Below are positions 1 through 12,180 of a DNA stretch of 64,000 bases, piece by piece. The stretch spans positions 1 through 64,000 of the forward strand of contig NZ_LRFC01000038.1 in the NCBI RefSeq assembly GCF_001619875.1, written 5' to 3'. Within the stretch, counting starts at the first letter, position 1, and each line of letters starts with the position of its first letter. A model generated the notes under the pieces. It was not told where the DNA came from. It saw only the letters and a program-made list of their open reading frames with translations, and did no database searches. Both the position numbers and the translations under genes were made by a program. This DNA comes from Fictibacillus phosphorivorans (lineage in GTDB: Bacteria; Bacillota; Bacilli; Bacillales; Fictibacillaceae).

Positions 1-67
1 TATTTCTTTTGTTCAGTTTTCAAAGAACTTTTTGTTTCGTTCGCCGTTTTGTTTTGGCGACTTTAAT

Positions 68-96
68 AATATACCACGCTGAAGCACTAGAGTCAA
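68..96 (-). promoter_or_regulatory. rRNA-operon-type promoter and leader
   Basis: On the minus strand TTGACT (91-96) and TATATT (68-73) are separated by exactly 17 bp. About 35 bp downstream (positions 10-34) the leader reads AGTTCTTTGAAAACTGAAC, which resembles the leader just upstream of 16S rRNA in Bacillus. In B. subtilis rrnO lies next to gyrA, so an rRNA operon probably starts just beyond the left edge. No rRNA sequence is inside the window. Confidence 0.6.
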
Positions 97-223
97 TAAC
101 TTTCTTTAACTTTTTTTAAAATATTTCATTGTGAAACATTTAAGCATGCTAGCGGTTGAGGTGCTGTTCTTAAGACAGCTTGATTAGTTTACCACGGTTG
201 CCAACCCGTGGCAATACCCAAAA

Positions 224-264
224 TAAAAAGCTTCTATCCTAAGATAAAACCTAAGATAAAAGCT
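224..264 (-). terminator. Terminator of the HD-GYP gene
   Basis: A 15-bp stem (250-264 with 229-243, a few G-U pairs) is followed on the minus strand by TTTTTATTTT. It overlaps the stop codon at 251-253. Confidence 0.75.
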
Positions 265-1345
265 CTTCAATAAAGAGATCGTTTCTGTTTTTTAGTGCGA
301 TGATTTCACCGCTAGTGTCTAGTTTGATCATCGGTCTTGTCGGATGGCTTTCTTCTATAAATACAATTTCACCAATGTCATGGTTGGTTAGTTTGACACG
401 ACTGCCGACAGAGAAGGTGGACAGTCCCGATAACAATGCGGAAATGACTTGGTGATCAAACTTACCGAACTGATCTTTCATCATCATCTCAAGAACTTTA
501 AATGCAGATTGTTTGCTGCGGTATGGCCGCTCAGCTGTCATTGCTACGTACACGTCTGCAACAGCAAGCACTTTACTGAAAGGATGAAGTTTATTTCCTT
601 GCACTTTTAACGGATAGCCAGAACCGTCTGCTCTTTCGTGATGCTGCAGAACGCCAAGCAAAACACCTTCTTTAATTGAGGGGATCTTTTTAAGCATATT
701 GTAACCATGAATGGTATGCTTCTTTACTTCATCGAACTCAATCGTTGTTAAAGATCCACTCTTTTTTAATAATGTCGGTTGAACTTTTGACATTCCACAA
801 TCTGAGAGCACGCCAGCTATGCCGATCTGAATGCAATCTCCGCTTGAGAAATTGAGCTTTTTTGCTAAGAAGGTGCTTAAAATACCGACTGAGACAGCAT
901 GGTGATAAATATAGTCGGAACTCGTAGCGTAATGATGCAGCAGCAAAATCTCACGAGGAACGTTCGATCCGGCTTCAAGAACAGGAAGAACACTTTGACG
1001 CACTTCGAGCATGTCGACTGGACTGCCGGATTGCCAATTTGTAATAAGCTGCTTATAACGCTTTACGGTTTGAAGGTACAAGCCTGCAAAGGATTCCTCT
1101 TTTTCTGGTTTTACGCTGAGTGCTTTTTCTTCCGATTTGGCTGTATCCTCTTTTCGGGATGTTTCTTTTTTTACATAGCCAGAATCATTTAATACATCAA
1201 TCTCTTCAATTTGAAAACGAGTCAGCACGCGCAGATGCTCTGAATTCAAAATCGTATTTCTGTTCACGATAGGCTGATTAGTCATGGAGAATACATCCTG
1301 AACCACCATCTGACCGGTCTTTGCTTGACTCGTTTTAATCTTCAT
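251..1345 (-). CDS. HD-GYP domain protein with altered HD motif
   Basis: This 364-residue soluble protein has a poorly conserved N-terminal region (1-125) and an HD-GYP phosphohydrolase-type domain (about 140-310). The first metal-site histidine region (YHHAVSV), the HHERADGSGYP block and AD.Y...ERPYR are present, so the fold is clear. HD-GYP enzymes hydrolyse cyclic di-GMP. Here the canonical HDIGK motif reads SDCGM and the usual aspartate in ADxYDAL is valine, so two conserved positions are changed. It may be a degenerate sensor or an enzyme with altered metal binding. It stands alone between gyrA and the presumed rRNA operon, with its own terminator. Family call firm; activity unknown. Confidence 0.85.
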   Translation of the reverse strand: MKIKTSQAKTGQMVVQDVFSMTNQPIVNRNTILNSEHLRVLTRFQIEEIDVLNDSGYVKKETSRKEDTAKSEEKALSVKPEKEESFAGLYLQTVKRYKQLITNWQSGSPVDMLEVRQSVLPVLEAGSNVPREILLLHHYATSSDYIYHHAVSVGILSTFLAKKLNFSSGDCIQIGIAGVLSDCGMSKVQPTLLKKSGSLTTIEFDEVKKHTIHGYNMLKKIPSIKEGVLLGVLQHHERADGSGYPLKVQGNKLHPFSKVLAVADVYVAMTAERPYRSKQSAFKVLEMMMKDQFGKFDHQVISALLSGLSTFSVGSRVKLTNHDIGEIVFIEESHPTRPMIKLDTSGEIIALKNRNDLFIEELLS

Positions 1346-1392
1346 CCGTGTAAGGCTCCTTTTATTTGGAAATTCTTACTTTCATTTTACAT

Positions 1393-1434
1393 ATAAAAAA
1401 GAGGAAAATGTATACCCATTTTCCTCTTTTAAAA
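1393..1434 (-). terminator. Terminator of gyrA
   Basis: A 14-bp perfect stem (1397-1410 with 417-430 of the same kb) lies just after the gyrA stop and is flanked by A/T runs on both sides, so it could work on either strand. It ends the gyrB-gyrA unit. Confidence 0.85.
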
Positions 1435-1436
1435 AA

Positions 1437-3995
1437 TTACTCGTTATTCTCTTCGTTTTCTTCTGACTCTGCAGCAGGCGTTCCTTCTGTTTCTTCAGCT
1501 GCAGCTGGTGCTTCACCTTCAGTTACGATCGGTTCACCATTTTCATCTAAGATCTCATCTGTTTCTTCTTCACGTTCTACAACAGCTACGGTTGCTACGT
1601 GATTGGAATCGTTCATGGTCATCAGTCTAACTCCTTGCGTGTTACGTCCCATTTGAGAGATGCCTGAAATATTCATTCGAATAATGATCCCTTTAGCAGT
1701 AATAATCATGAGATCTTCTTCATCCGTTACAGTCTTTAATGTAACAACTGGACCATTCTTTTCAGTGATGTTAACGGTTTTGATTCCTTTACCACCACGT
1801 GATTGAAGTCGATATTCACTCATAGGTGTACGTTTTCCATAACCTCTATCCGTTACGATCAAGATGTCTTGTGTCTCATCCAAGACTTCCATCCCTACAA
1901 CAGCATCGTCATCACCAAGGGTAATTGCTTTAACACCCGTTGCAGTTCTACCCATAGATCTAACATCTGTTTCTTGATAACGAATTGACATACCTTGCTT
2001 CGTACCTACGATGATATCCTTTGTTCCATCTGTTAAACGAACGCCCATCAGTTCGTCCTCTTCGCGAAGGTTAATCGCAAAAAGTCCGCCTTTACGGATG
2101 TTGCTGTACGCTGATAATGGAGAACGTTTCGTAATCCCTTGCTTCGTCATGAAGTTAAGGTAGACTTCATCACTTTCCATATCTTCAACCGGTATGACAG
2201 CAGAAATCGTCTCACCTTGTTCGATCTGCAGCAAGTTGATGATTGGAATTCCTTTTGCTGTTCTTCCGTATTCAGGAATTTCGTAGCCTTTAAGTCTATA
2301 GGCTTTTCCTTTATTCGTGAAGAATAGAATATAGTTATGCGTGTTTGTTGTAAACAACTGTTCTACAAAATCATCTTCACTCGTTCCCATACCTTGGATC
2401 CCTTTTCCGCCACGACGCTGTGAACGGTAAGTGGAGATAGGAAGACGCTTGATGTAGCCTTTGTTCGTTAATGTAATAACGATGTTTGAACGAGGGATCA
2501 GATCTTCGTCCTCGATACTATTAAATCCTACAGAAATAATCGTACGTCTTGGGTTATCGTACTTTTCTTTGATCTCAGTAAGCTCAGTACGAATGATCTC
2601 TAGAATTTTCTCTTCATCAGCTAAGATTGCTTTCAATTCTGTGATTAAAGCAACGAGATCATTGTATTCGTTCTCGATCTTGTCACGCTCTAATCCTGTT
2701 AAGCGCTGCAATCGCATATCCAAAATGGCTTGAGATTGCTCGTAGCTTAATTCAAACTTCTCCATCAATCCTTCACGAGCAATATCAGTCGTTCGTGAAG
2801 CACGAATCAGTGCGATTACTTCATCCAGATGATCAAGTGCGATACGCAGACCTTCTAAAATATGAGCTCTCGCCTCTGCTTTTTTAAGATCGAATTCCGT
2901 ACGGCGTCGGATGATCACTTGCTGATGCTTCAGATAATGGTAAAGACATTCTTTTATGTTAAGAACTTTTGGCTGCCCATCAACAAGCGCAAGCATATTA
3001 ATACCAAAGCTTGTCTGAAGAGCTGTTTGTTTATATAAATTATTTAAAATAACATTCGCATTCGCATCACGGCGTACTTCCATCACGATACGCATACCGT
3101 TTCGGTCAGACTCATCACGAAGGTCCGTAATCCCTTCAATCTTCTTATCACGAACAAGTTCAGCGATCTTTTCAATCAATCGTGCCTTGTTTACTTGATA
3201 AGGAAGTTCCGTTACGATAATGGCTTGTTTTCCGCTAGACATCTCTTCGATTTCAGCTTTAGCACGGATAATGATAGAACCTCTTCCGTTTTGGTAAGCC
3301 TTACGAATTCCTTCACGTCCCAAGATTTCACCGGCGGTCGGAAAGTCTGGACCTGGGATTATTTCCATCAGCTCAGGAATCGTGATATCCGGGTTTTCAC
3401 TTACTGCTAAAATGCCATCGATTACTTCACCTAAGTGGTGTGGCGGAATATTTGTTGCCATACCAACTGCGATCCCAGCAGCACCATTTACGAGCAAGTT
3501 CGGAAAACGTGCAGGTAGTACAACAGGTTCTTGTTCAGATCCATCATAGTTATCTTTGTAGCCGATCGTGTCTTTGTTGATGTCACGAACCATTTCCATA
3601 GCGATCTTAGACATACGCGCCTCAGTATAACGCATTGCTGCCGCAGCGTCGCCGTCGACCGAACCGAAATTACCGTGGCCGTCGATCAGCATGTGACGGA
3701 AGTTGAAATCCTGTGCCATACGAACCATCGTATCGTATACAGCAGAGTCGCCGTGGGGATGGTACTTACCGATTACTTCACCTACGATACGAGCAGACTT
3801 TTTATATGCCTTATCAGCAGTCATGCCTAAATCGTTCATCGCATAAAGAATACGTCGGTGAACTGGCTTTAATCCGTCACGTACATCTGGCAATGCTCGG
3901 CTGACAATAACACTCATGGCATAATCCATGAATGATGCACGCATTTCCGTACTAATATTTATTTCTTTAATCCGGGAACGTTCCATTTCAGACAT
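1437..3995 (-). CDS. gyrA: DNA gyrase subunit A
   Basis: GyrA breaks and rejoins DNA in the A2B2 gyrase that introduces negative supercoils. The 852-residue protein shows the breakage-reunion domain with catalytic Tyr123 (AMRYTEAR), the quinolone pocket [10 protein letters not shown] with wild-type Ser84, and the C-terminal beta-pinwheel with the GyrA box QRRGGKG. An acidic Glu-rich tail of about 50 residues ends the protein. I place the start at ATG 3995 (MSEMER) because GGAGG sits 7 nt upstream; an in-frame ATG at 4010 overlaps that ribosome site. It follows gyrB by about 146 bp, as in other bacilli. Confidence 0.98.
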   Translation of the reverse strand: MSEMERSRIKEINISTEMRASFMDYAMSVIVSRALPDVRDGLKPVHRRILYAMNDLGMTADKAYKKSARIVGEVIGKYHPHGDSAVYDTMVRMAQDFNFRHMLIDGHGNFGSVDGDAAAAMRYTEARMSKIAMEMVRDINKDTIGYKDNYDGSEQEPVVLPARFPNLLVNGAAGIAVGMATNIPPHHLGEVIDGILAVSENPDITIPELMEIIPGPDFPTAGEILGREGIRKAYQNGRGSIIIRAKAEIEEMSSGKQAIIVTELPYQVNKARLIEKIAELVRDKKIEGITDLRDESDRNGMRIVMEVRRDANANVILNNLYKQTALQTSFGINMLALVDGQPKVLNIKECLYHYLKHQQVIIRRRTEFDLKKAEARAHILEGLRIALDHLDEVIALIRASRTTDIAREGLMEKFELSYEQSQAILDMRLQRLTGLERDKIENEYNDLVALITELKAILADEEKILEIIRTELTEIKEKYDNPRRTIISVGFNSIEDEDLIPRSNIVITLTNKGYIKRLPISTYRSQRRGGKGIQGMGTSEDDFVEQLFTTNTHNYILFFTNKGKAYRLKGYEIPEYGRTAKGIPIINLLQIEQGETISAVIPVEDMESDEVYLNFMTKQGITKRSPLSAYSNIRKGGLFAINLREEDELMGVRLTDGTKDIIVGTKQGMSIRYQETDVRSMGRTATGVKAITLGDDDAVVGMEVLDETQDILIVTDRGYGKRTPMSEYRLQSRGGKGIKTVNITEKNGPVVTLKTVTDEEDLMIITAKGIIIRMNISGISQMGRNTQGVRLMTMNDSNHVATVAVVEREEETDEILDENGEPIVTEGEAPAAAEETEGTPAAESEENEENNE

Positions 3996-4141
3996 TCGTT
4001 TTACCTCCATAACCTCTTCAAAACAGGTTTTTAAAGCCCCCTAATTCGAGCTTAAACGAACCGAAACTGGACCTTGTCCAGCTTCGGCCATTTCTATATT
4101 TGAGTTTCAGCACAGAAAGGAAGTACTGAAACATTCTTAAA

Positions 4142-6094
<1,953 letters not shown>

Positions 6095-6120
6095 TTAAAA
6101 ACGCTTTATTTATAAAACCT

Positions 6121-6390
6121 TTATTTTATATTCCAGCCATTTTCAAGTTCGAGGCGATCAGAGGCTCTCTTTTTTAACGTAGAGGCAGAAAGAGGAGATA
6201 AATAGATCGTTTTGTCTGTTATGACTACGGATTTTGCAGCATTTCCGCTAAGATCAGTTAATGACCGATTGCTTTCATGTTTTTTAAGGAACTCACTCGC
6301 TAACTCAGAAGCTTTTAAGGCATTGATATCCAAGATTGCAAGTACATCTTTCGAATGAATAACTTCTTCATCACCTAAATGCAAAAGCAC
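6121..6390 (-). CDS. remB: Extracellular matrix regulator RemB (YaaB)
   Basis: The product is 89 residues and begins MLLHLGDEEVI; the ending SPLSASTLKKRA is the family signature (DUF370-like). In B. subtilis RemB is a small regulator needed with RemA for biofilm matrix genes; here the role is inferred from homology and from the position between recF and gyrB. I choose GTG 6390 over GTG 6399 because GAGGTGAGG precedes it and the B. subtilis protein begins at the same place. The 10-bp gap to recF suggests cotranscription. Confidence 0.9.
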   Translation of the reverse strand: MLLHLGDEEVIHSKDVLAILDINALKASELASEFLKKHESNRSLTDLSGNAAKSVVITDKTIYLSPLSASTLKKRASDRLELENGWNIK

Positions 6391-6400
6391 TGTCCTCACC

Positions 6401-7522
6401 TCATTTTAAACGTTCTATAGAGCCTGAATGAACTTTATATGTTGCGGCCTTCTCCAGTGTTTCATGATGTATTCCTTCCACACTAGTTGTTGTAACAAAG
6501 GTTTGTACTTTCCCTTGAATCGTATTTAAAAGATGAGATTGCCTGAAATCATCAAGTTCAGATAACACATCGTCCAAGAGGAGGATCGGGTATTCTCCGA
6601 CTTCTGAATGAATCAAATCAATTTCAGCGAGCTTCAAAGAGAGAGCTGTCGTACGCTGCTGCCCTTGAGATCCGAATGTCTGCACGTCTTTTCCGTTAAC
6701 AGAAAAAAGTAAATCATCCCGATGAGGACCAAACAAGGAAGTTCCCCGATCAATCTCTTTTTCTTTTATTTTACCAAACTTCAGATGAAACGCTTCTATC
6801 ATTTTCGACAAGTCGAGCTCATCACATACCTCTATCGTTGGTTTGTAATGAATTTTTAAAGTTTCTAAGCCTCTAGATATTCCATGATGAATCGGCTCTG
6901 CCCAACTTTGGAGCTTTTCCATATATTTCATGCGTTTCAGCGTCACTCTGGCCGCTTTATCTATGAGCTGTTCGGTCAAGATCTCAAGCATCGTCATATT
7001 TTCCGTACTTTTATTGCGATACATCTCTCGTAATAAAGAGTTTCGCTGAGATAAAATCTTTTGGTACACAGAAAGGTCATTTAAATAAACCGCGTTAACC
7101 TGGCCGATTTCCATGTCAATAAAACGACGACGCACCTGCGGACTGCCTTTTACAAGATTGAGATCCTCAGGTGCAAACATGACCACATTAAGGTGTCCGA
7201 CGTAATCTGTTAATCGTCTCTGTTCAATGCGGCTGATTTTCGCTTTTTTTCCTTTTTGTGAGATGACGAGGCTTAAATCAAAAGAACTGTTCCTCTTTTT
7301 GATGCTACCCTCTATTTTAGCATATTCTTCGTCCCAAGTTATCAACTCTTTATCTTTTGACGTTCGGTACGATCTTGCCATGGCCAAAACGTAGATCGAT
7401 TCCATGACATTTGTTTTCCCTTGGGCGTTCTCACCGAGAAAAACATTGACCTTATTCTCAAATTCAAGAGACTGCTCTTTATAGTTTCGGTAGTTCCTAA
7501 GCTGAAGCTTTTCAATATGCAA
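6401..7522 (-). CDS. recF: DNA replication and repair protein RecF
   Basis: RecF is an SMC-like ATPase that helps load RecA at single-stranded gaps. The 373-residue protein has Walker [10 protein letters not shown] near residue 31, LFGPHRDD, the ABC signature SQGQQRT and Walker [13 protein letters not shown]. The start is TTG 7522, preceded by AGGGGGAATCCC. The gene lies 11 bp after yaaA and 10 bp before remB, so it belongs to the dnaN-gyrA transcription group. Nothing is unusual. Confidence 0.97.
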   Translation of the reverse strand: MHIEKLQLRNYRNYKEQSLEFENKVNVFLGENAQGKTNVMESIYVLAMARSYRTSKDKELITWDEEYAKIEGSIKKRNSSFDLSLVISQKGKKAKISRIEQRRLTDYVGHLNVVMFAPEDLNLVKGSPQVRRRFIDMEIGQVNAVYLNDLSVYQKILSQRNSLLREMYRNKSTENMTMLEILTEQLIDKAARVTLKRMKYMEKLQSWAEPIHHGISRGLETLKIHYKPTIEVCDELDLSKMIEAFHLKFGKIKEKEIDRGTSLFGPHRDDLLFSVNGKDVQTFGSQGQQRTTALSLKLAEIDLIHSEVGEYPILLLDDVLSELDDFRQSHLLNTIQGKVQTFVTTTSVEGIHHETLEKAATYKVHSGSIERLK

Positions 7523-7533
7523 AGGGATTCCCC

Positions 7534-7749
7534 CTATTCCGTTGTTACCTTAAACTCTCCTACGTCCGGAATGGACACGACATCACCCGCATATAATTTT
7601 TTCCCTCGGCGTGTTTCATGCTCTCCGTTCACAAGAACTTCGTGTTCTGCTAAATACCATTTTACCATTCCTCCTGATTGGATGACATCGGTAGTTTTCA
7701 ACAGCTGCTGAAGCGTGATAAATTCTGTGTTGATTTTTACGTTTTCCAT
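7534..7749 (-). CDS. yaaA: S4-domain RNA-binding protein YaaA
   Basis: This 71-residue protein is a lone S4 RNA-binding domain ([33 protein letters not shown] region, residues 10-43). YaaA (also called RlbA) is found between dnaN and recF in most bacilli and is thought to act on ribosomes or ribosome assembly; its exact role is not settled. The ribosome site GGAGG lies just upstream of ATG 7749. A repeat element separates it from dnaN. Confidence 0.92.
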   Translation of the reverse strand: MENVKINTEFITLQQLLKTTDVIQSGGMVKWYLAEHEVLVNGEHETRRGKKLYAGDVVSIPDVGEFKVTTE

Positions 7750-7802
7750 TTTTTAAAAAACCTCCTGGCTTTTAAGTTTTTCTTCGGTGCTTTTGAAAGT
7801 GG

Positions 7803-7930
7803 TTGATTTCCGCTCCAGATGCTCGCTTTCCGCGGGGCAGGCGGTGAGCCACATTTGGACGTTTCACTCTTAAGTGTCTCACCTGCCGGCCTGTCCTAGC
7901 CGAGAGTCTCGCATCTTGCGCTCCAATCAA
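7803..7930 (+). repeat. Interspersed hairpin repeat, copy 1
   Basis: 128-bp element from TTGATTTCCGCTCC to GCTCCAATCAA in the yaaA-dnaN gap. Internal complementary blocks (TTGATT/AATCAA, GATGC/GCATC, GGGGCAGGC/GCCTGTCC, GGTGAG/CTCACC) predict a long branched hairpin. Same family as copies at 11284, 11572, 19470, 21485, 25799, 31263, 38372 and 45930. Open frames inside are artefacts. Confidence 0.9.
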
Positions 7931-8042
7931 CTTGTCGATGAAGAGTAAAAATAAATTCAACAACTTTTTAGAAAGAAGTATTTAGAAATAATCGTATCGT
8001 TCTTACTAGTCTCTCCAAAAAGAGAGGGACTTAGAAAGTAAA

Positions 8043-8070
8043 GAAAGCTACCGGTGATCCGGCAGCTTTA
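8043..8070 (-). terminator. Terminator of dnaN
   Basis: Stem AAAGCTACCGG (8045-8055) pairs with CCGGCAGCTTT (8060-8070); on the minus strand it is followed by CTTTACTTT. It sits 4 bp beyond the dnaN stop. The T-tract is weak, so read-through into yaaA-recF is possible. Confidence 0.7.
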
Positions 8071-8074
8071 TATT

Positions 8075-9217
8075 TTAGTAAGTGCGTACAGGTAAGATTA
8101 ACTGGCGAATCGTATCTTCTGAAACAGGCTGTATGAGGAATGGTCTCATCGCCCCTGTGAATAAGATGCTGATTTCAGAGCAATCCATTACTTTAAGAGC
8201 TTCCATCACGTACTTTGCGTTAAATGAGATCTTTAGCTCTTCTCCCTCAATTTCTTCTGCGATCATGTGTTCAAAAACTTTTCCGATCTCAGGAGAGTTT
8301 GAAGAAAGTTCGATAGTTTGGTTATCGAGTGTCGCTAATTTTACTACATTGTTTCTTCCTTCTCTCGCCAAAAGGGAAGCACGGTCGATCGCTTGTAAAA
8401 ACTCTTTTGTTTTTAGCACGAATGTTGTCTTGCTTTCTGAAGGAATTAATTTTGATGTATCAGGATAGTTGCCATCTAATAGTCTTGAGAACAACAAGAT
8501 GTTCTTCGCCTTAAACAGAATCTGATTGTTTGTAACAACGATTTGTACTTTTTCTGCAGACTCATCAAGAATTTTAGAAAGTTCGTTTAAGCTCTTACCA
8601 GGGATAACTACATTCTGAAAAGATAGTTCTTCAGCTTGTGAATCGATCGGCATCTTTCGTTCTGCCAATCGGTGACTATCTGTTGCAATACAGTTCAGCA
8701 CACCATCAGTTAACGTCCAATTCACACCTGTTAAGATAGGGCGTGTTTCTGAGGCGGACACTGCAAAGACAGTTTGGCGAATCATTGTTTTTAAAAGATC
8801 ACTTTGAATTTCAAAGACTAAATTCTCTTCAATCTGCGGTAATCTAGGGTACTCTTCTGGGTCAAGACCTAACAGACTAAATTCAGAAGCACCAGAACGA
8901 AGCGTTGTTTCAAAACGTTCTCCAACTTCAATCTCAACAGAGTCATTCGGCAGTTTTTTAACGATCTCTGAAAAATAACGAGCTGGAAGAACGACACTTC
9001 CTTCTTGTTTTACTTCGATATGTACAAGATCGCCTTCTTCAACCGGTATCAGTCGCTCAATTGAAATATCAGAATCACTACCAGTCAGATGCACACCATC
9101 ATATGTCACTTCCATTTTGATTCCCGTTAAGATTGGAATAGTGGTTCGGGATGATACAGCTTTCATGACATCTTGAACAGCCTCGATCAATTGGTTTAAT
9201 TGAATCTTAACTTTCAT
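8075..9217 (-). CDS. dnaN: DNA polymerase III sliding clamp (beta)
   Basis: DnaN is the ring-shaped processivity clamp of the replicative polymerase. The 380-residue length, the three-repeat clamp fold and conserved stretches (SSRTTIPILTGI, ETRPILTGVNW, ATDSHRLA, FLQAIDRASLLAREGRNNVVKL, ending LPVRTY) match B. subtilis throughout. ATG 9217 has a GGGG-rich ribosome site. It follows dnaA across the downstream half of oriC, the usual dnaA-dnaN arrangement. Confidence 0.98.
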   Translation of the reverse strand: MKVKIQLNQLIEAVQDVMKAVSSRTTIPILTGIKMEVTYDGVHLTGSDSDISIERLIPVEEGDLVHIEVKQEGSVVLPARYFSEIVKKLPNDSVEIEVGERFETTLRSGASEFSLLGLDPEEYPRLPQIEENLVFEIQSDLLKTMIRQTVFAVSASETRPILTGVNWTLTDGVLNCIATDSHRLAERKMPIDSQAEELSFQNVVIPGKSLNELSKILDESAEKVQIVVTNNQILFKAKNILLFSRLLDGNYPDTSKLIPSESKTTFVLKTKEFLQAIDRASLLAREGRNNVVKLATLDNQTIELSSNSPEIGKVFEHMIAEEIEGEELKISFNAKYVMEALKVMDCSEISILFTGAMRPFLIQPVSEDTIRQLILPVRTY

Positions 9218-9249
9218 TATTTTGCCCCCCTGATATTTATTAAAATCTT

Positions 9250-9371
9250 TTAAAAAAATAGTAGTAATAGTACTAGGCGCTGTGAATGTGTGGATAACTC
9301 AATAAAACAAAGATAGAACAGCCTATCCACATGTGGACAGACTGTGCATAAAGTAACTGTAGTTATTCACA
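9250..9371. other. oriC: oriC unwinding region between dnaA and dnaN
   Basis: Read on the minus strand this holds a DnaA box TTATCCACA (9289-9297), a second box abutting it (9281-9289), a short GC-rich spacer, a run of DnaA-trio-like triplets (9259-9276, TAGTACTATTACTACTAT) and then an A/T stretch. That order matches the basal unwinding system of B. subtilis oriC. Further boxes are CTATCCACA (9323-9331), TGTGGACAG (9332-9340) and TTATTCACA (9363-9371). Confidence 0.85.
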
Positions 9372-9390
9372 GTATTCAGTGTTGTTCTAT

Positions 9391-10746
9391 TTAATTTGAT
9401 TTAAGCTGGTCATGGATTTCTTGCACTTTCTTTTGCAAAATATGATCAGTAATCAGCAGCGTTGATATCTTTTCATGAGCATGAAGAACTGTAGTATGGT
9501 CACGCCCTCCAAATTCCTCACCGATTTTAGGTAAAGAGTTATCTGTGAGCTCACGAGATAAATACATAGCGATCTGTCTTGGAAAAGCAACGGATTTTGT
9601 TCTCTTTTTTGCCGTGAAATCCTCTAACTTAACGTTATAATGCTTGCCAACCACTTCTTGAATATGGTGGATCGTAAGTGTTCTTGGCTTTGCAGAAGGA
9701 ATAATATCACGAAGAGCTTCTGCTGCTAAATCAGCATTCATATCTTGATTAATTAAAGAAGAATAAGCTACTACACGAATAAGTGCACCTTCAAGTTCTC
9801 TAATGTTCGTATCAATCTGATTTGCGATATAAAGCATCACTTCATTTGGAATATCGAGACCTTCAGCTTTCGCCTTTTTTCGGAGAATGGCAATACGTGT
9901 CTCCAAGTCTGGCGGTGTAATATCTGTTATCAGTCCCCATTCGAAACGCGAACGAAGCCTGTCTTCAAGTGTCGGAATCTCTTTTGGCGGACGATCACTT
10001 GAGATGACGATCTGCTTACTTTCTTCATGAAGTGCATTGAATGTATGGAAAAATTCCTCTTGAGTCTGTTCTTTTCCCGCAAGGAATTGAATATCATCTA
10101 TTAGAAGCACGTCCACACTGCGAAATTTGTTTCGGAATTCAACCGTTTTATTGTCACGAATCGAGTTAATGAATTCGTTCGTAAATTTTTCAGATGATAA
10201 ATAAACGACCTTAGCCCCAGGATTATGTTCCAATACATAATGGCCGATCGCATGCATTAAGTGAGTTTTCCCAAGTCCGACGCCACCATAGATAAACAGC
10301 GGATTATAAGCTTTAGCAGGTGCTTCAGCAACAGCTAATGAAGCAGCATGGGCAAAACGGTTTCCAGACCCAATAACGAATCGGTCAAATGTATATTTTG
10401 GATTCAACATACTTTGAGAAACTTCTTCGTGAGGTTCATTTGCTGCTTTTGGGGCTTTTTTCATGGAAAGTTCCAGATCCAAGTCTACATCTGTCTGATT
10501 TTGTGGAATGATGAACTTCACGTCTAGCGCTGCACCTGTAACGTCAAGTAATGTTTCTGAAATGATGCCTGCATATCTGGATTCCAGCCAGTCTCGTGCA
10601 AACTCATTTGGCGCAGTAATAACAAGCGTATCATTCTGCAGTGCATGCGCTGTTGTTGATTTTAACCAAGTCTCAAAGCTAGGCTTACTGACTTTTGTTT
10701 CAATGGCAGCAAGTGCTTTGGACCATAGGTCATTGATGTTTTCCAA
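9391..10746 (-). CDS. dnaA: Chromosomal replication initiator DnaA
   Basis: DnaA is the AAA+ ATPase that binds DnaA boxes and opens oriC. The 451-residue protein has domain I (1-85, MENINDLW...PSFETWLKS), a short linker, the AAA+ core with Walker [10 protein letters not shown] and Walker [10 protein letters not shown], and the DNA-binding domain IV with the signature [15 protein letters not shown]. The start is TTG 10746 after a long G-run ribosome site, giving MENIN as in B. subtilis. DnaA boxes flank it on both sides, which allows autoregulation. Confidence 0.98.
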   Translation of the reverse strand: MENINDLWSKALAAIETKVSKPSFETWLKSTTAHALQNDTLVITAPNEFARDWLESRYAGIISETLLDVTGAALDVKFIIPQNQTDVDLDLELSMKKAPKAANEPHEEVSQSMLNPKYTFDRFVIGSGNRFAHAASLAVAEAPAKAYNPLFIYGGVGLGKTHLMHAIGHYVLEHNPGAKVVYLSSEKFTNEFINSIRDNKTVEFRNKFRSVDVLLIDDIQFLAGKEQTQEEFFHTFNALHEESKQIVISSDRPPKEIPTLEDRLRSRFEWGLITDITPPDLETRIAILRKKAKAEGLDIPNEVMLYIANQIDTNIRELEGALIRVVAYSSLINQDMNADLAAEALRDIIPSAKPRTLTIHHIQEVVGKHYNVKLEDFTAKKRTKSVAFPRQIAMYLSRELTDNSLPKIGEEFGGRDHTTVLHAHEKISTLLITDHILQKKVQEIHDQLKSN

Positions 10747-10859
10747 CCAATTTCCCCCCCCTTATCTCTTTTGAATCATCCTATTTCAGCAGTCATTCTC
10801 CTAGGCGTACAAGGTTTGTACACCAAGTGAATACATATGAATAAAAATAAAAAGTCCAC

Positions 10860-11185
10860 ACCTTATGTGAATGATAATTAATATAGTAGATAATAGGATT
10901 ATGAACAGTTAAATAGCATCTGTGGACAACCTTTCTAACACCCAGAAAAACCTGTCCACAAGTTTATCCACAGCATGTGAATAACTTATAATGCGAGTCA
11001 TCTTGTTAACGAGTTAAAACACAACAAGCATATCAAAAATTATCAAGCTTGGCAACGGATTATTGTTACTTATCCACAACGCCCATACCTTGTGTAGAAA
11101 AGTTGTCCACAACACTAGATTTTGTGTAAAACGTGTCGATAATTGGTGTGGATAATGAAAAACGTGTCGAAAAAGATGTCCACAG
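10860..11185. other. oriC: oriC DnaA-box cluster upstream of dnaA
   Basis: Perfect TTATCCACA boxes occur at 10964-10972, 11070-11078 and, inverted, 11147-11155. One-mismatch boxes lie at 10921-10929, 10952-10960, 10976-10984, 11103-11111 and 11176-11184. The stretch is AT-rich and gene-free and corresponds to the incAB half of the bipartite Bacillus origin. The dnaA promoter must lie here, but I could not single it out. Confidence 0.85.
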
Positions 11186-11283
11186 GTAAAATGAAAAAGA
11201 ATTTGGAGAAGGTTGTAGAATACCTAAAGTTACTTTTGAGGTTTTAGTTATAGGGTGGGTACTTGGATACTTTGTGTTAGTAA

Positions 11284-11411
11284 TTGATGTCCGCTCCAGG
11301 ATGCTCGCTTTCCACGGGGCGACCGGTGAGCCTCCTGCCGCTTTGCGCCATTAGGAGTCTCCACCTGACCGCTCGTTACGTAGGAGTCTCGCAACCTTAC
11401 GCTCCAATCAA
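11284..11411 (+). repeat. Interspersed hairpin repeat, copy 2
   Basis: 128-bp copy on the origin side of rpmH, from TTGATGTCCGCTCC to GCTCCAATCAA. It is the GCCTCCTGCCGC subtype shared with the copy at 31263. Confidence 0.9.
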
Positions 11412-11571
11412 ATTTCAGGAGATGAAAAAAATCAAATGCAACAATCTGTAACAAAAGAGCTTTTCTAAAGATTTTAGTTTTTGTTTTGTGTTTGCATTTA
11501 TCGAAATATTGAATGGTTTGGTAGATCTGCTACTAGCTGAACCTCTCAAATATCATTTCTTCATTTGCGAG

Positions 11572-11699
11572 TTGATAGGAGTGGAAGGTGCGAGACTCCT
11601 GCGGGACAGGCTGGCGGGTGAGACACTTAGGAGTGAAACGTTAAGAATGTGGCTCACCGCCTGCCCCGCGGAAAGCGAAGCATCTGTAACGGAGATCAA
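11572..11699 (-). repeat. Interspersed hairpin repeat, copy 3 (inverted)
   Basis: 128-bp copy in the opposite orientation to all others, 160 bp from copy 2, so the pair makes a large inverted repeat between oriC and rpmH. Ends TTGATAGGAGTGG and CGGAGATCAA are more diverged than usual. Confidence 0.85.
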
Positions 11700-11774
11700 C
11701 CACTTTCAAATCTAAGATTAAATGCTTTCATAGACTACAAAGTATCGCAAAAAAGCTTTAAAAATAAATCCAGC

Positions 11775-11804
11775 TTGACAAAAGAAGGGGTCACTCATTA
11801 TAAT
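11775..11804 (+). promoter_or_regulatory. rpmH promoter
   Basis: TTGACA (11775-11780) and TATAAT (11799-11804) are both consensus, with an 18-bp spacer, 50 bp upstream of the rpmH start. Confidence 0.8.
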
Positions 11805-11853
11805 TTGTTAGACTGTCTTTTATAAAAGATATCCTCAGGGAGGTGTAATATAC

Positions 11854-11988
11854 ATGAAACCAACATTTCAACCGAACAACCGTAAGCGTAAGAAGGTACA
11901 TGGTTTCCGTGCACGTATGGCTACTAAGAACGGTCGTAAAGTTCTAGCTCGCCGTCGTCAAAAGGGAAGAAAAGTGTTATCAGCATAG
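11854..11988 (+). CDS. rpmH: 50S ribosomal protein L34
   Basis: A 44-residue, very basic protein beginning [20 protein letters not shown], the L34 signature. L34 binds 23S rRNA in the large subunit. The start ATG 11854 follows the ribosome site AGGGAGGTG. It opens the rpmH-rnpA-yidD-yidC-jag run transcribed away from oriC and is followed at once by a strong hairpin, which would let L34 be made in excess over the downstream genes. Confidence 0.97.
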   Translation: MKPTFQPNNRKRKKVHGFRARMATKNGRKVLARRRQKGRKVLSA

Positions 11989-12013
11989 GCCACTGACATC
12001 AGTGGTCTTTTTT
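11988..12013 (+). terminator. Terminator or attenuator after rpmH
   Basis: Stem GGCCACTGA (11988-11996) / TCAGTGGTC (11999-12007) followed by seven T. It overlaps the rpmH stop codon and separates rpmH from rnpA. Confidence 0.85.
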
Positions 12014-12180
12014 TACTTTTTATAGACATTTTCGCTCACTCCAAGTCCGTATTGAACGCGTTTTTGTCGATTTTTCGGAGTTAGAGGTTTTATAAGTACA
12101 AAATAGGCCGATACTGGGATAAGATTCGAGACAAAAAGACATGTGGAATGAGATTGGTTAATTGATGGAGTGTTAATTGA

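Noticed and set aside
4061-4087. 12-bp hairpin between gyrB and gyrA as a terminator
   Set aside because: No T-tract on the minus strand. It could be an RNA processing site or a repeat remnant, but nothing decides this.
7772-7963. Open frames inside the interspersed repeats (also at 11248-11454, 11488-11715, 19404-19619, 21389-21685, 31253-31447, 38353-38669, 45788-46221)
   Set aside because: They exist only because the repeat is GC-rich; translations follow the repeat in several frames and lack ribosome sites.
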